Below are positions 8,346-17,322 of a stretch of DNA of 64,000 bases, in pieces; the stretch's first letter is position 1; each line of letters starts with the position of its first letter. The position numbers and the translations under genes were made by a program. The notes under the pieces were generated by a model that saw only the letters and a list, made by a program, of their open reading frames with translations, was not told where the DNA came from and made no database searches. The DNA is from Phascolarctobacterium_A sp034086985. GTDB taxonomy: Bacteria; Bacillota; Negativicutes; Acidaminococcales; Acidaminococcaceae. The DNA lies in the NCBI GenBank assembly GCA_034086985.1, contig JAXDZG010000021.1:1-64000 (forward strand), in the 5' to 3' direction.

Positions 8346-9890
8346 TTATGCTTTAGCAACATCAGGGTCATCTTGCGCAGAACGGCGTTCTTGGCGCGCC
8401 AGCTTTTTCTTCAAAGCTGCCAAAAGAGCATCATGCTCGTTGGGTAAATTACCACTCTGCACTCGATTAATTAAATAAGCAAAGGTTTCTTTGATAGTAT
8501 TTTTCGGCACAAGCTTCAGCAGCTCACGTCCGTTCACTGCTAAATCCTGTGTAGCAATGGGCATGGAGCATTGCGCCATAGCGATGACCTGGTCGCCCAA
8601 GGAGCGACCCTCCGTCATCAGCTGCTGGTTTTCCCTGGCATGGGTTGCACCCATGTCCGCCAGGAAAACCTCCGTCAGCAGCTTGTAGCCCGCTACAAGC
8701 TGCGCTTGCGTGCGGAAGGGTCCATTTGCTGCCTCGTGGCGCAGCCAGCGCCGCAGTGTTTTTTCACCGGTGAGCAGCATGGGAGCAAAACGCATGTGCT
8801 GCGCCACAAGCCACACTACCAGCCGCACAAACTCCGCCGGATAGCGCAAACGCTGCAAAATGGCTTCCGCCATTATGGCACTTTGCGCTTCGTGGCCCGG
8901 GTCGCTGGGCTGGCCATCTGGCTTGATGATGCGCACAGTGGGCAAGCCCTTGCCCAAATCGTGCAGCACCAAGGCCCAGCGAATGGCCAGCTCGCTAGGA
9001 CTGTTATCGATAGCTAAAAGGGTATGCTCCCAAGTATCGTAAATATGAAAGCGAGGATTTTGGGGTAAGCCCAATAGATGCTTCGCCTCCGGTAGGATGG
9101 GCACCTCAAGGTCGGCTCCGTCCTGGCGTATCCTGCAGCTTTGCTGCAGGAGACCCGTGGCTAGCATCAGCATGAGGCCCTTGCCTGCATGCTCACTGAC
9201 AAGGAGCTTTTCAAGCTCCGTGCGCACGCGCTCTAGAGACAGCCCACGGCAGCGCTCTGCGGGAAACACCGGCACCTGAGCTAGGTAGTAGGGCGTGGCG
9301 GGCATGCCGCAGGCAGGGCCCGACGCACCATCCTGTACGTAGTCAAAGCCCAGCTGGGCGACAAAACGGCAGGCGCGCAGCATGCGCAGCGCGTCCTCGC
9401 CGTAGCGCACCTGGGCTTGGCCTACGGGGCGGAGGATGTGCCGCCGCATATCTTCTAGACCGCCATGATAATCGTAAACATGGCCATGAATATCTAGCGC
9501 CATGGCGTTGACTGTGAAGTCGCGGCGGCTTAAATCCTCACGCAGGGTGTCGCAGAACCAGGTGGCAGCGGGACGATGGGCATCGCCATCGTCGTAACGC
9601 TCGCCACGGAAGGTGGTCACCTCCGTGGGCTCGCCCTCAATGACAATCATTACGCAGCCAAAATTGTGGCCCAGCTGGTCCACCGTGTGCCAGCCCTTGA
9701 CTTGGCACAGAGCTAACACCTGCTCCGGCCGCGCGTTGGTGGTGATATCATAATCACCGGGCGCGCGTCCTAGCAATAGGTCGCGCACGGCACCGCCTAC
9801 TACATAAGCTTCATAGCCAGCGGCATTTAAAGCTTCCAATATTGATTTGGTATACAAGGGTAGCTTTGCTACCAATTGCATTTCATTCAT
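8346..9890 (-). CDS. cca: CCA tRNA nucleotidyltransferase
   Basis: A 514-aa class II nucleotidyltransferase. The head domain has YVVGGAVRDLLLGRAPGDYDITT (GG, RD and the DxD metal site), the RRDFTVNAMA motif, and the neck motif LRACRFVAQLGF. A C-terminal HD-like domain carries LHDLGKG near residue 310. It adds or repairs the 3' CCA of tRNAs. It is longer than typical bacterial CCA enzymes (about 400-460 aa). Part of the excess is an insertion of roughly 15 residues between AQLGFDY and the ERVRTEL helix. The middle of the gene is visibly GC-richer than its neighbours. It starts 14 bases after the NAT gene, so a two-gene transcript is likely. Confidence 0.9.
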   Translation of the reverse strand: MNEMQLVAKLPLYTKSILEALNAAGYEAYVVGGAVRDLLLGRAPGDYDITTNARPEQVLALCQVKGWHTVDQLGHNFGCVMIVIEGEPTEVTTFRGERYDDGDAHRPAATWFCDTLREDLSRRDFTVNAMALDIHGHVYDYHGGLEDMRRHILRPVGQAQVRYGEDALRMLRACRFVAQLGFDYVQDGASGPACGMPATPYYLAQVPVFPAERCRGLSLERVRTELEKLLVSEHAGKGLMLMLATGLLQQSCRIRQDGADLEVPILPEAKHLLGLPQNPRFHIYDTWEHTLLAIDNSPSELAIRWALVLHDLGKGLPTVRIIKPDGQPSDPGHEAQSAIMAEAILQRLRYPAEFVRLVVWLVAQHMRFAPMLLTGEKTLRRWLRHEAANGPFRTQAQLVAGYKLLTEVFLADMGATHARENQQLMTEGRSLGDQVIAMAQCSMPIATQDLAVNGRELLKLVPKNTIKETFAYLINRVQSGNLPNEHDALLAALKKKLARQERRSAQDDPDVAKA

Positions 9891-9904
9891 TGTTGCTCAC
9901 CAAA

Positions 9905-10738
9905 TCAATCAAAGTCAATACCATCATCCTTTAATTGATATTCTACATTGATACCAAAATATTCCCAGAGGATTTCCTTTAATTCGGCACCGGTGCGGAT
10001 TTTATAGCGATATTTTACGCGCCCACCCAGATAAAACTTGAGAAAATTACCACGAATGGTGATATTACAATCCTCTCTGAAAATGGAGAGAGTTTTATTT
10101 TTAATAAAGGGAGAATCGGGATGAGCATCACACCAAAAGCTGGCAGCGATAAAATCCTTATCAATCATGGGGTCCTCAGTGAAGCCATAGAGGCGTTTCC
10201 AAGGCTTGCCACGCTCCTTTTGCCAGAGCAGCCAGCCAAAAAAATCATCCTTGCTCAGCTTATATTGGCTAATACCATCGCTTTGCACCAGTCCCTCGGT
10301 CATTTCCAAGGGCACGCGAGGACTCTCGCTATTCACGCCCACATCCGTAAGATAACGTTTATTGTTTAAGGTAACACACATGACACGGTGACGACGAATT
10401 TGATAGACCTCCAGCTTATCAGTATAACGAGCAGCATAGCTGGTTACAGCAAAGCCCAAGCTTTCCAAAAGCCAATTATACAGTCCGTTCAGCTCAAAGC
10501 AAATACCACCGCGATTGTGCATAATTAGCTTGTCAAAAATATCTGCACGTTTTAAGGAAGTAATGCGTCCGTTCAAGCAATCAAAATTGTCATAGGGAAT
10601 AAATTTTAAATGGGCATCCTGCAGCTTTTTTAAGGTCTCTAAATCAGCTGCTGGCTTCAAATCTGTGAGCTGCAGCTTATGTAAATATTGCTCAATTTGC
10701 AGGTCATGCATGGGTTTACCATTAATAGAGGGGTTCAA
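9905..10738 (-). CDS. Arylamine N-acetyltransferase
   Basis: A 277-aa NAT family enzyme with the whole catalytic triad: Cys80 in RGGICFELN, His117 in RRHRVMCV and Asp132 in LTDVGVN. It transfers acetyl (or another acyl) from CoA to arylamines or hydrazines; the natural substrate is unknown. The start used is a TTG at 10738 with GGAG about 11 bases upstream. The alternative ATG at 10711 gives MHDLQIEQYLHKL, closer to the usual NAT N-terminus, but has no ribosome site. It lies directly upstream of cca on the same strand. Confidence 0.85.
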   Translation of the reverse strand: MNPSINGKPMHDLQIEQYLHKLQLTDLKPAADLETLKKLQDAHLKFIPYDNFDCLNGRITSLKRADIFDKLIMHNRGGICFELNGLYNWLLESLGFAVTSYAARYTDKLEVYQIRRHRVMCVTLNNKRYLTDVGVNSESPRVPLEMTEGLVQSDGISQYKLSKDDFFGWLLWQKERGKPWKRLYGFTEDPMIDKDFIAASFWCDAHPDSPFIKNKTLSIFREDCNITIRGNFLKFYLGGRVKYRYKIRTGAELKEILWEYFGINVEYQLKDDGIDFD

Positions 10739-10981
10739 GTCTTCTCATCTCCGTGTTGCATGTATAAGCTTAATAATATCATTATTTTATCATGAATGAC
10801 AGGATAAATAAACAGCTTTCTTACACAGAAGACCTTAGCAAAACTTATAAATATTTCTTACTTATCCTTGAGGAAATTTGTCTAAGCATTTGAAAAAAAC
10901 AAAAAAGAGGTGTATAGTAGTATGCAAGGTATAAGGTTAGAGAATAATGGAGCCTTCGGCCCCTAAAGTGGAGGTGTAGAT

Positions 10982-12232
10982 ATGGCCTTATTATCTTTAG
11001 TATTTCTTTTAGTAGCAATTTTTCTAGGTTTTTTCCGCAAGATGAACACAGGTCTCGTGTGTATAGCCTTTGCTCTGGTGCTGGGAAGACTAGCCGGTGT
11101 GCCGGATAAGGAAATTATCCGCGGCTTCAATTCATCCCTGTTCATCATGCTTTTGGGCGTCACTTATTTGTTCAGTCTGGCTCAAATCAACGGCTGTTTG
11201 GACTTATTAGCTAAAAAGGTCGTTTCCTTGGCAGGCAAGCGCGTATATCTAGTGCCTATTATCATTTATGTTTTTTCCACTGTGCTTTCGGCTATTGGCC
11301 CTGGTACCGTGCCTACTATGGCCATTATGATGGTTTTTTCCATGGCTTTGGCAGCGGAAATGGGCATTCATCCGGCCATGCTGTCCGCGCTGACAGTGCT
11401 TGGCGCCAGCGGCGGTGGTGTTTCGCCTTTGGCTGCAACTGGCATCATCGGTATTAATCTGTGTGCTGAGTTTGGCTTGACAGGCATTGAAAGCCAGTTT
11501 TTGATGAACGGCATTTTATCTTCTACGGTTTATGCTATCGTGGTTTATATTCTCTTAGGTGGATACAAGCTGCGTATGGATGAGAGCGTAGTTCATGAAA
11601 AGACACCACCCTTTAATGGCAAGCAAAAAATTACCTTGGCTGGCATTGTGGCCATGGTAATTTTGGTTATGGTTTTCAAAATCAACGTGGGCTTAGTAAG
11701 CTTTGCTGTGGCAGCAGTGCTCTCCTTCCTGAAGGTTTCTGATGAGGGCGAGGCGCTGAAGCGAATTCCCTGGGGCACTCTGCTCCTGATCACCGGCGTA
11801 GGCGTTTTGATGCAGCTGATTATTGGTCAGGGCGGCATCAAAATGCTCAGTGCAGCTCTGGTTTCTGTGATGAACGAAAAGACTGCTGTGTCCATCATGG
11901 GCATCTGCTCCGGACTTTTGAGCTGGTTTAGCTCCACTAGCGGCGTGGTTATGCCCACCCTTATCCCGACCATTCCCCACATTGTGGCCCAAATGGGCGG
12001 TGCAGTCAGCGAGCTGGAGCTAGCCACGGCTATTACTATGATTAGTAATACTGCCGGCATCAGTCCTCTTTCCACCGGCGGTGCGCTGGCCTTGGCAGCT
12101 TATTCCTCCGCTGCCGGTGCCAACTACGAAGAGCAGCACAGCCTTTTTGTGAAGATGTTCATGATTAGTGCCTTTGGCGTGTTAGTTTTGAGTATCTTCG
12201 CTTACTTCGGACTTTATCATTGGCTGCTGTGA
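10982..12232 (+). CDS. MatC-like dicarboxylate/malonate carrier
   Basis: A 416-aa, very hydrophobic protein with about 11-12 predicted membrane helices. The N-terminal half (MALLSLVFLLVAIFLGFFRK, NTGLVCIAFALVLG) matches the MatC N-terminal family of the ion-transporter superfamily. Glycine/proline-rich re-entrant-like segments occur in both halves (SAIGPGTVPTMAI and TSGVVMPTLIPTI), as in SLC13/CitT-type carriers. The likely role is uptake of malonate, succinate or a related dicarboxylate. The ATG has GGAGGTG upstream. It appears monocistronic, divergent from the NAT gene and closed by a terminator at 12253. Confidence 0.8.
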   Translation: MALLSLVFLLVAIFLGFFRKMNTGLVCIAFALVLGRLAGVPDKEIIRGFNSSLFIMLLGVTYLFSLAQINGCLDLLAKKVVSLAGKRVYLVPIIIYVFSTVLSAIGPGTVPTMAIMMVFSMALAAEMGIHPAMLSALTVLGASGGGVSPLAATGIIGINLCAEFGLTGIESQFLMNGILSSTVYAIVVYILLGGYKLRMDESVVHEKTPPFNGKQKITLAGIVAMVILVMVFKINVGLVSFAVAAVLSFLKVSDEGEALKRIPWGTLLLITGVGVLMQLIIGQGGIKMLSAALVSVMNEKTAVSIMGICSGLLSWFSSTSGVVMPTLIPTIPHIVAQMGGAVSELELATAITMISNTAGISPLSTGGALALAAYSSAAGANYEEQHSLFVKMFMISAFGVLVLSIFAYFGLYHWLL

Positions 12233-12252
12233 TTATATGATTCAAAAGCATA

Positions 12253-12288
12253 AAAAATAGACCCTGCTCAGTGAGCAGGGTCGTTTTA
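12253..12288. terminator. Rho-independent terminator after the MatC-like gene
   Basis: GACCCTGCTCA (12260-12270) and TGAGCAGGGTC (12272-12282), preceded by an A-run and followed by GTTTTA. The core is nearly the same as the terminator at 7500. Confidence 0.8.
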
Positions 12289-12348
12289 TTCGCCTGAGCG
12301 TTGGAGGAGGGGATAAACGCTCAGGCTGCTGTTCTTATTGTGATAGGA

Positions 12349-13422
12349 TTATTTCAAAAGCTCTTGAGCAACAAGGTGACCCATTTCAGAGGTAGAAACC
12401 TTCTTCAGGCCCTCTGCATAGAGGTCAGGAGTGCGATAGCCCTGCTCCATGACAGCGTCCACAGCTGCTTCCATAGCGTCAGCAGCGGCGCCTTGGTTCA
12501 GGGAGTAGCGCAGCATCATAGCCACGGAAAGGATGGTTGCCAAGGGGTTGGCAATGCCTTGACCGGCGATGTCGGGAGCGGAGCCGTGAATGGGCTCGTA
12601 CATGCCGGTGCCGTCGCCGAGGGAGGCGCTGGGCAGCAGGCCGATGGAGCCGGCGATGGTGCTGGCTTCGTCGCTCAAAATGTCGCCAAAGATGTTATTG
12701 GTCAAAATAACGTCGAATTGCTTGGGGTTCAGCACTAATTGCATAGCGCAGTTGTCAACATAGAAATTGTTGAGCTCGATTTCAGGATATTCCTTAGCCT
12801 GCATTTCGGCTACGATTTTGCGCCACATACGGCTGGAGCCCAGGACATTGGCCTTGTCAACGCTGGTAACCTTGCCACGACGCTTCTTGGCAGCTTCGAA
12901 GGCAAAGCGAGCAATGCGCTCGATTTCAGGGCGAGTGTAGAGCTCTACGTCGCTGGCTTCTTCAACGCCGTCAGCATTAATGTGAGCTTCATTATGTTCG
13001 CCAAAATAGATGCCACCGGTGAGCTCGCGCACGATTAAAAGGTCGGCGCCTTCAGCGCGCTCGGTCTTTAAAGGAGACAGGTGAGCGGTGAATTTAGAAA
13101 CGGTCATGGGGCGCAGGTTGCAGTACAGGCCCAAAGCCTTACGAATGCCCAGCAGACCCTTTTCCGGACGGATGGAGGGATCTAAATTATCCCATTTGGG
13201 TCCGCCTACGGCGCCCAACAGCACTGCATCAGCAGCCTTAGCAGAAGCTACAGTAGCCTCCGGCAGGGGAACGCCGGTAGCATCAATAGCGCAGCCGCCG
13301 ATGAGCTGCTTGTCATATTCAATTTCAAAGCCAAATTTTTTGGCAGCAGCGTCCAGAACCTCTACCGCTGCATCTACAATCTCTACGCCGATGCCATCGC
13401 CCGGCAGTAAGCAAATTTTCAT
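12349..13422 (-). CDS. leuB: 3-isopropylmalate dehydrogenase
   Basis: A 357-aa enzyme for the third step of leucine synthesis: oxidative decarboxylation of 3-isopropylmalate with NAD. Visible motifs: LPGDGIGVEI at the N-terminus, LLGAVGGPKWDN, the substrate arginines around GLLGIRKALGLYCNLRP, TGGIYFGE, and the metal/substrate region FGDILSDEAS with GSIGLLPSAS. The start overlaps the leuD stop by one base, showing translational coupling. It is the last gene of leuC-leuD-leuB. No leuA (isopropylmalate synthase) is in the window. Confidence 0.97.
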   Translation of the reverse strand: MKICLLPGDGIGVEIVDAAVEVLDAAAKKFGFEIEYDKQLIGGCAIDATGVPLPEATVASAKAADAVLLGAVGGPKWDNLDPSIRPEKGLLGIRKALGLYCNLRPMTVSKFTAHLSPLKTERAEGADLLIVRELTGGIYFGEHNEAHINADGVEEASDVELYTRPEIERIARFAFEAAKKRRGKVTSVDKANVLGSSRMWRKIVAEMQAKEYPEIELNNFYVDNCAMQLVLNPKQFDVILTNNIFGDILSDEASTIAGSIGLLPSASLGDGTGMYEPIHGSAPDIAGQGIANPLATILSVAMMLRYSLNQGAAADAMEAAVDAVMEQGYRTPDLYAEGLKKVSTSEMGHLVAQELLK

Positions 13423-13916
13423 TATGCGTTTTCTCCTTTAACGTAGTTAATCAGGCCACCGCAGTCAGCGATTTTTTGAATGAATTCCGGCAGCGGTTTG
13501 GTTTTAATAACGATGTTTTTATTGACGATGGTGATTTCACCCTTGGCCATATCCACATCAATGGTGTCACCGGGCTCGATTTTTTCTACATCCTTGCCGA
13601 TTTCCAAAACAGGCAGGCCGATGTTGATAGCATTGCGATAGAAAATGCGTGCGAAGCTGTCAGCAACGATGCATTTAATGCCCTTAACCTTTAAAACAAC
13701 GGGAGCATGCTCGCGGGAGGAGCCGCAACCAAAGTTTTTGCCGGCAACGATGTAGTCGCCCACCTTTACGCCAGCAGCGAAGTTTTCTACAAGATTTTCC
13801 TTGGAGTCTTCCATAGCATGCTCTGCCAGCTCGGTGAAATCAGTAATATTTAAATATCTTGCAGGGATGATTACGTCAGTATCAATGTGGTCGCCATAAC
13901 GCCATACTTTGCTCAT
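13422..13916 (-). CDS. leuD: 3-isopropylmalate dehydratase small subunit
   Basis: A 164-aa swivel-domain subunit (archaeal/LeuD2 length). Motifs GDHIDTDVIIPARYL and the conserved GKNFGCGSSREHAP loop are present. It pairs with LeuC to isomerise 2- and 3-isopropylmalate. It overlaps leuC by four bases at its start and leuB by one at its end. Confidence 0.96.
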   Translation of the reverse strand: MSKVWRYGDHIDTDVIIPARYLNITDFTELAEHAMEDSKENLVENFAAGVKVGDYIVAGKNFGCGSSREHAPVVLKVKGIKCIVADSFARIFYRNAINIGLPVLEIGKDVEKIEPGDTIDVDMAKGEITIVNKNIVIKTKPLPEFIQKIADCGGLINYVKGENA

Positions 13917-15178
13917 TTTACTACCTCCTCGGGGCTGGTGATGTAGCCAGTAATTGCACTAGCTGCTGCGGTATAGGGGCTGGCCAGATAAACCTCGCTG
14001 TCCACGTGACCCATGCGACCGCGGAAGTTGCGGTTGGTGGTGGAAACAGCGCGTTCTCCTGCTGCCAAAATGCCCATGTAGCCGCCTAAGCAGGGACCGC
14101 AGGTGGGAGTGGATACGGCAGCACCGGCTTCGATAAAGGTATCGATATAGCCAAGGTGCATAGCTGCTTGATAAATCTGTTGGGTTGCAGGAATGATGAT
14201 CATGCGTACATGGTCGCAAACCTTGCGACCCTTGAGAATTTCAGCTGCTTGGGCCAGGTCCTCCAGACGACCATTGGTGCAGGAGCCGATAACAACCTGG
14301 TCAATCTTAATGTCATGGCCTTCCTTTGCAGCATGAGTGTTTTCCGGCAGATGGGGATAAGCAACAACGGGAACCAGCTCGTCTAATTTAATATCCAGTA
14401 CGCGGGAGTATTCAGCGTCTTCGTCAGCAGTTACTGCTTCCCAAGGACGGGTTACACCGCGCTCCTTGAGGAACTCAATGGTCTTTTCGTCAACGGGGAA
14501 AATACCGTTCTTGCCGCCGGCTTCAATAGCCATGTTGCAAATGGTCAGACGGTCAGCCATGGACAGCTCGGCAACGCCTTCGCCGGTGAATTCCAAGGAT
14601 TGATAGCGAGCGCCGTCCACGCCGATCATGCCGATGATGGTGAGGATGATATCCTTGCCCTTTACATATTTGGGTAGCTTACCGGTCAGGTTAACCTTAA
14701 TAGCCTGAGGAACCTTGAACCAGGTGGTGCCACTAGCCATAGCGCAGCCGATATCGGTTTGGCCCATGCCGGTGGAGAGAGCGTTCAGAGCGCCGTAGGT
14801 GCAGGTGTGGGAGTCAGCACCGATAACGATTTCGCCGGGAGCTACGAGACCTTTATCCGGCAGCAGAGCGTGCTCGATACCCATTTGGCCAACCTCAAAG
14901 TAGTTGGTAATGTTGTGCTTACGAGCAAAGTCGCGCATTTGCTTGCACATGGTAGCGGATTTGATGTCCTTGCAGGGGGAGAAATGGTCCGGAACCAGAG
15001 CAATCTTGTCCTTGTCAAAAACGGGCTTGCCGATTTTTTCAAATTCATTGATAGCAGGAGGACCGGTGATATCATTGGCTAATACCAAATCAACTTGGGA
15101 AACCAGCAAATCGCCAGCACTAACGCTGTCACGATGAGCATGCTTCGCAAGAATTTTTTCTGTCATTGTCATTCCCAT
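13913..15178 (-). CDS. leuC: 3-isopropylmalate dehydratase large subunit
   Basis: A 421-aa aconitase-superfamily subunit, of the shorter LeuC2 type that partners a separate small subunit. Motifs: GADSHTCTYGALNA, the iron-sulfur cysteines in VIGSCTNGRLEDL and TPTCGPCLGGYMG, and RNFRGRMGH near the C-terminus. The ATG at 15178 is placed by GGAGG eight bases upstream. It is first in the leuCDB operon and about 90 bases downstream of the T-box terminator, so leucine tRNA charging should set its expression. Confidence 0.96.
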   Translation of the reverse strand: MGMTMTEKILAKHAHRDSVSAGDLLVSQVDLVLANDITGPPAINEFEKIGKPVFDKDKIALVPDHFSPCKDIKSATMCKQMRDFARKHNITNYFEVGQMGIEHALLPDKGLVAPGEIVIGADSHTCTYGALNALSTGMGQTDIGCAMASGTTWFKVPQAIKVNLTGKLPKYVKGKDIILTIIGMIGVDGARYQSLEFTGEGVAELSMADRLTICNMAIEAGGKNGIFPVDEKTIEFLKERGVTRPWEAVTADEDAEYSRVLDIKLDELVPVVAYPHLPENTHAAKEGHDIKIDQVVIGSCTNGRLEDLAQAAEILKGRKVCDHVRMIIIPATQQIYQAAMHLGYIDTFIEAGAAVSTPTCGPCLGGYMGILAAGERAVSTTNRNFRGRMGHVDSEVYLASPYTAAASAITGYITSPEEVVK

Positions 15179-15271
15179 AGAATAAAACCTCCAATGTCAT
15201 AGTAGTTTATGAGTGAATAATTTAGATAACTGCTTCAACAGTGAGTTTTTGTTAAAAGGTTAGGCTAAATA

Positions 15272-15556
15272 AAAAAGCCCCTACCTGCTTTCGCAGATAG
15301 GGGCGAATATGCTTCGCGGTACCACCCTAAATTGTACTTCATTCTTCCCGAGCTAGCAGCTCGGGGACATAACGCTGTTGCGCGTCCATTCCTAAAGCAA
15401 TTCGCTCTCAGAATGGCTGCTCGCGGGTGAGCTTCTTCATCCAATAGGTGGCGGCTTGCACCTAACGCCGTCTCTCTAAAAGCCATCTTGGAGGAATTTT
15501 CCCGGTCCTTGCATTTGTGATGAGTATGAATTTTGGTAACAACACTTCACTGTGTT
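15272..15556 (-). ncRNA. T-box leader, leucine-specific, upstream of leuCDB
   Basis: On the minus strand the leader contains the invariant T-box AGGGTGGTACCGCG (15328-15315) followed by a terminator stem (15304-15277) with a six-base U run. Upstream lies a Stem I-like region ending GAAGCTCACCC. The CTC at 15431-15429, in the position used as specifier in this class, is a leucine codon and fits the leucine genes downstream. Uncharged leucine tRNA should stabilise the antiterminator. The extent is set from the predicted start of transcription to the terminator. Confidence 0.92.
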
Positions 15557-15562
15557 CTCTAC

Positions 15563-15591
15563 ATTATGACAACTTAAGAGTAATTTGTCAA
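15563..15591 (-). promoter_or_regulatory. Promoter of the T-box/leuCDB transcript
   Basis: On the minus strand, TTGACA (15591-15586), a 17-base spacer, then CATAAT (15568-15563): close to the sigma-70/sigma-A consensus. Confidence 0.8.
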
Positions 15592-15620
15592 GAGAAAAAT
15601 TTTAAAAAATGTAAATTGTA

Positions 15621-15662
15621 CGTTACGTGTACATTGTGAGTGGAAAGTGTACACAAATAACG
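15621..15662. terminator. Inverted repeat at the end of the ABC transporter operon
   Basis: CGTTACGTGTACA (15621-15633) and TGTACACAAATAACG (15648-15662) can pair with a small bulge. On the minus strand it is followed by a T-rich stretch, so it may end the ABC transcript. It could instead be an operator for the adjacent leu promoter. Confidence 0.45.
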
Positions 15663-15667
15663 CGGAG

Positions 15668-16462
15668 TTAATTTTTCCAAGGTACCGCCTTGCGCTCTAG
15701 CCACTGCAGCAGCAGGTTGAAGATTAAACCGAGCAGGGAAAGCACGATAACACCGGCCATGAGGCGGTCGGTAATCATCAAATCGCCATAGTGCAAAATC
15801 AGGGCACCAATGCCGACCTGAGCAGCAATCATTTCCGCAGCTACCAAAAGCAGCAGAGAGGTACCGGCAGCAAGGCGCAGTCCCGCAAAAATCATGGGCA
15901 AGGCGTTGGGCAATACCACGCTTTTCATAGTCTTCCACCAGCTGGCGTTAAAGCTTACAGCGACTTTAATCAGCAGGGTATCTACATTTTTTACGCCGCT
16001 ATAGGTATTCATAGCCACTGGGAAGAAAACGCCCATGCCAATAATAGTAACCTTGGAGAGCTCGCCGATGCCTAACCACAGGATGAATAGTGGCAGTAGA
16101 GCGATTTTCGGAATAGGATAGAGAGCGTTGACGATGGGATTGCCAATTTTATCAGCCAGGGCGGAGGTGCCTGTAACGAGGCCCACGGCGAGTCCGATGA
16201 GGCTGCCCACTGCAAAGCCTACGAAAATACGATACATGCTGGCGGCGAGGCTCATTCCGATTTCGCCATCACCAATCATCACGAAAAGGGAGGCGATGAT
16301 TTGGCTGGGAGCGGGCAAAAAAAGGGCGGAAACAAAGCCGGCACGGCAAATAAGCTCCCATACTAGGAGCACACAGATGATGGAAACAACGCTTACCCAA
16401 TGGGGATAGGTTTTCTGCCAATGAGTCATGCGATTGCGCACTTGATATTCATGGTCAGCCAT
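15668..16462 (-). CDS. ABC transporter permease, SsuC/TauC type
   Basis: A 264-aa membrane protein of the BPD_transp_1 family with about six helices. The EAA-like coupling loop reads AVSFNASWWKTMKSVVLPNALPMIFAGLRLAAG near residue 175. The ATG at 16462 overlaps the stop of the ATPase gene by one base and has GGAGGTGG upstream, so the longer in-frame extension to 16516 is rejected. It forms the membrane channel with the ATPase (16462-17244) and binding protein (17323-18339). The substrate class is sulfonate, nitrate or thiamine-precursor-like; the precise ligand is not readable. Confidence 0.88.
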   Translation of the reverse strand: MADHEYQVRNRMTHWQKTYPHWVSVVSIICVLLVWELICRAGFVSALFLPAPSQIIASLFVMIGDGEIGMSLAASMYRIFVGFAVGSLIGLAVGLVTGTSALADKIGNPIVNALYPIPKIALLPLFILWLGIGELSKVTIIGMGVFFPVAMNTYSGVKNVDTLLIKVAVSFNASWWKTMKSVVLPNALPMIFAGLRLAAGTSLLLLVAAEMIAAQVGIGALILHYGDLMITDRLMAGVIVLSLLGLIFNLLLQWLERKAVPWKN

Positions 16463-17244
16463 TAGTTTTCCACCTCCATTAAGGCCGCACGGGCATCCTT
16501 GGAGATGTGCTCCCAAATAATGCGGATAAACTCAGCAATTTCCTCAGCATGCTCAGACTTGTCGCGGTCAGCACGGGGAATATCGATGGTAAGAATCTTG
16601 TTAACCTTACCGGGACGACGGCTTAAAAGCACCACCCTGTCAGCTAACATAACGGCCTCTTGAATGTTATGGGTAACATAGAGGGTGGTGAGGCGTGTTT
16701 TTTCCCATAGGGTGACCAGCTCCTCCTGCATGATGGTGCGGGTCTGGGCATCCAGTGCGCTAAAGGGCTCGTCCATTAACAGCAGGTCGGGCTCAATAGC
16801 GAGGGCGCGGGCAATACCTACGCGCTGGCGCATGCCACCGCTGAGCTGATGGGGGAAAGACTTCTCAAAGCCCTTGAGACCTACGAGTTCAATATAGTGC
16901 TTAATGAGTGCTTTTCTTTCAGTAGCGGGCATACCGGCGGTTTCTAAGCCAAAGGCAATATTATCATGGACGTTGCGCCAGGGAAAGAGTCCTGTTTCCT
17001 GAAAAACGATGCTCATACGAGGCTCATAGCCAGCCTCCACCTCAGTGAATTTCACAGTGCCGCTGGTGGGCTCCAGTAGTCCTGAAGCAATATTGAGCAG
17101 GGTGGATTTGCCGCAGCCGGAGGGACCGACCAAGGCTACAAATTCTTCTTTATTGACAGTGAGGTTGATATCCTGCAAAACGGAGAGGGCTGTACCCTTA
17201 CTGTTGGTAAAATCCTTGCAGATTTTATCAATAACTAATTTCAT
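16462..17244 (-). CDS. ABC transporter ATP-binding protein, SsuB/TauB type
   Basis: A 260-aa nucleotide-binding subunit: Walker A GPSGCGKST (residues 40-48), Q-loop VFQETGLFPWRNV, signature LSGGMRQRVGIARAL, Walker B LLLMDEPFSALD, and the H-loop TLYVTHNIQEA. These are typical of the NrtD/SsuB/TauB subfamily. It is coupled by one-base overlap to the permease gene downstream and separated from the binding-protein gene by a hairpin at 17278-17306. Confidence 0.92.
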   Translation of the reverse strand: MKLVIDKICKDFTNSKGTALSVLQDINLTVNKEEFVALVGPSGCGKSTLLNIASGLLEPTSGTVKFTEVEAGYEPRMSIVFQETGLFPWRNVHDNIAFGLETAGMPATERKALIKHYIELVGLKGFEKSFPHQLSGGMRQRVGIARALAIEPDLLLMDEPFSALDAQTRTIMQEELVTLWEKTRLTTLYVTHNIQEAVMLADRVVLLSRRPGKVNKILTIDIPRADRDKSEHAEEIAEFIRIIWEHISKDARAALMEVEN

Positions 17245-17277
17245 GCATATTCCTCCACTTATGGTGTATAAACAAAT

Positions 17278-17306
17278 GTTTCCCCTCGCATAATCCGAGG
17301 GGAAAC
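17278..17306 (-). terminator. Intercistronic hairpin between binding-protein and ATPase genes
   Basis: GTTTCCCCTCG (17278-17288) and CGAGGGGAAAC (17296-17306) form an 11-base perfect stem, followed on the minus strand by ATTTGTTT. It probably acts as a partial terminator or 3' stabiliser, giving more binding protein than membrane components. Confidence 0.6.
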
Positions 17307-17322
17307 AAAATTTTGCTATTTC

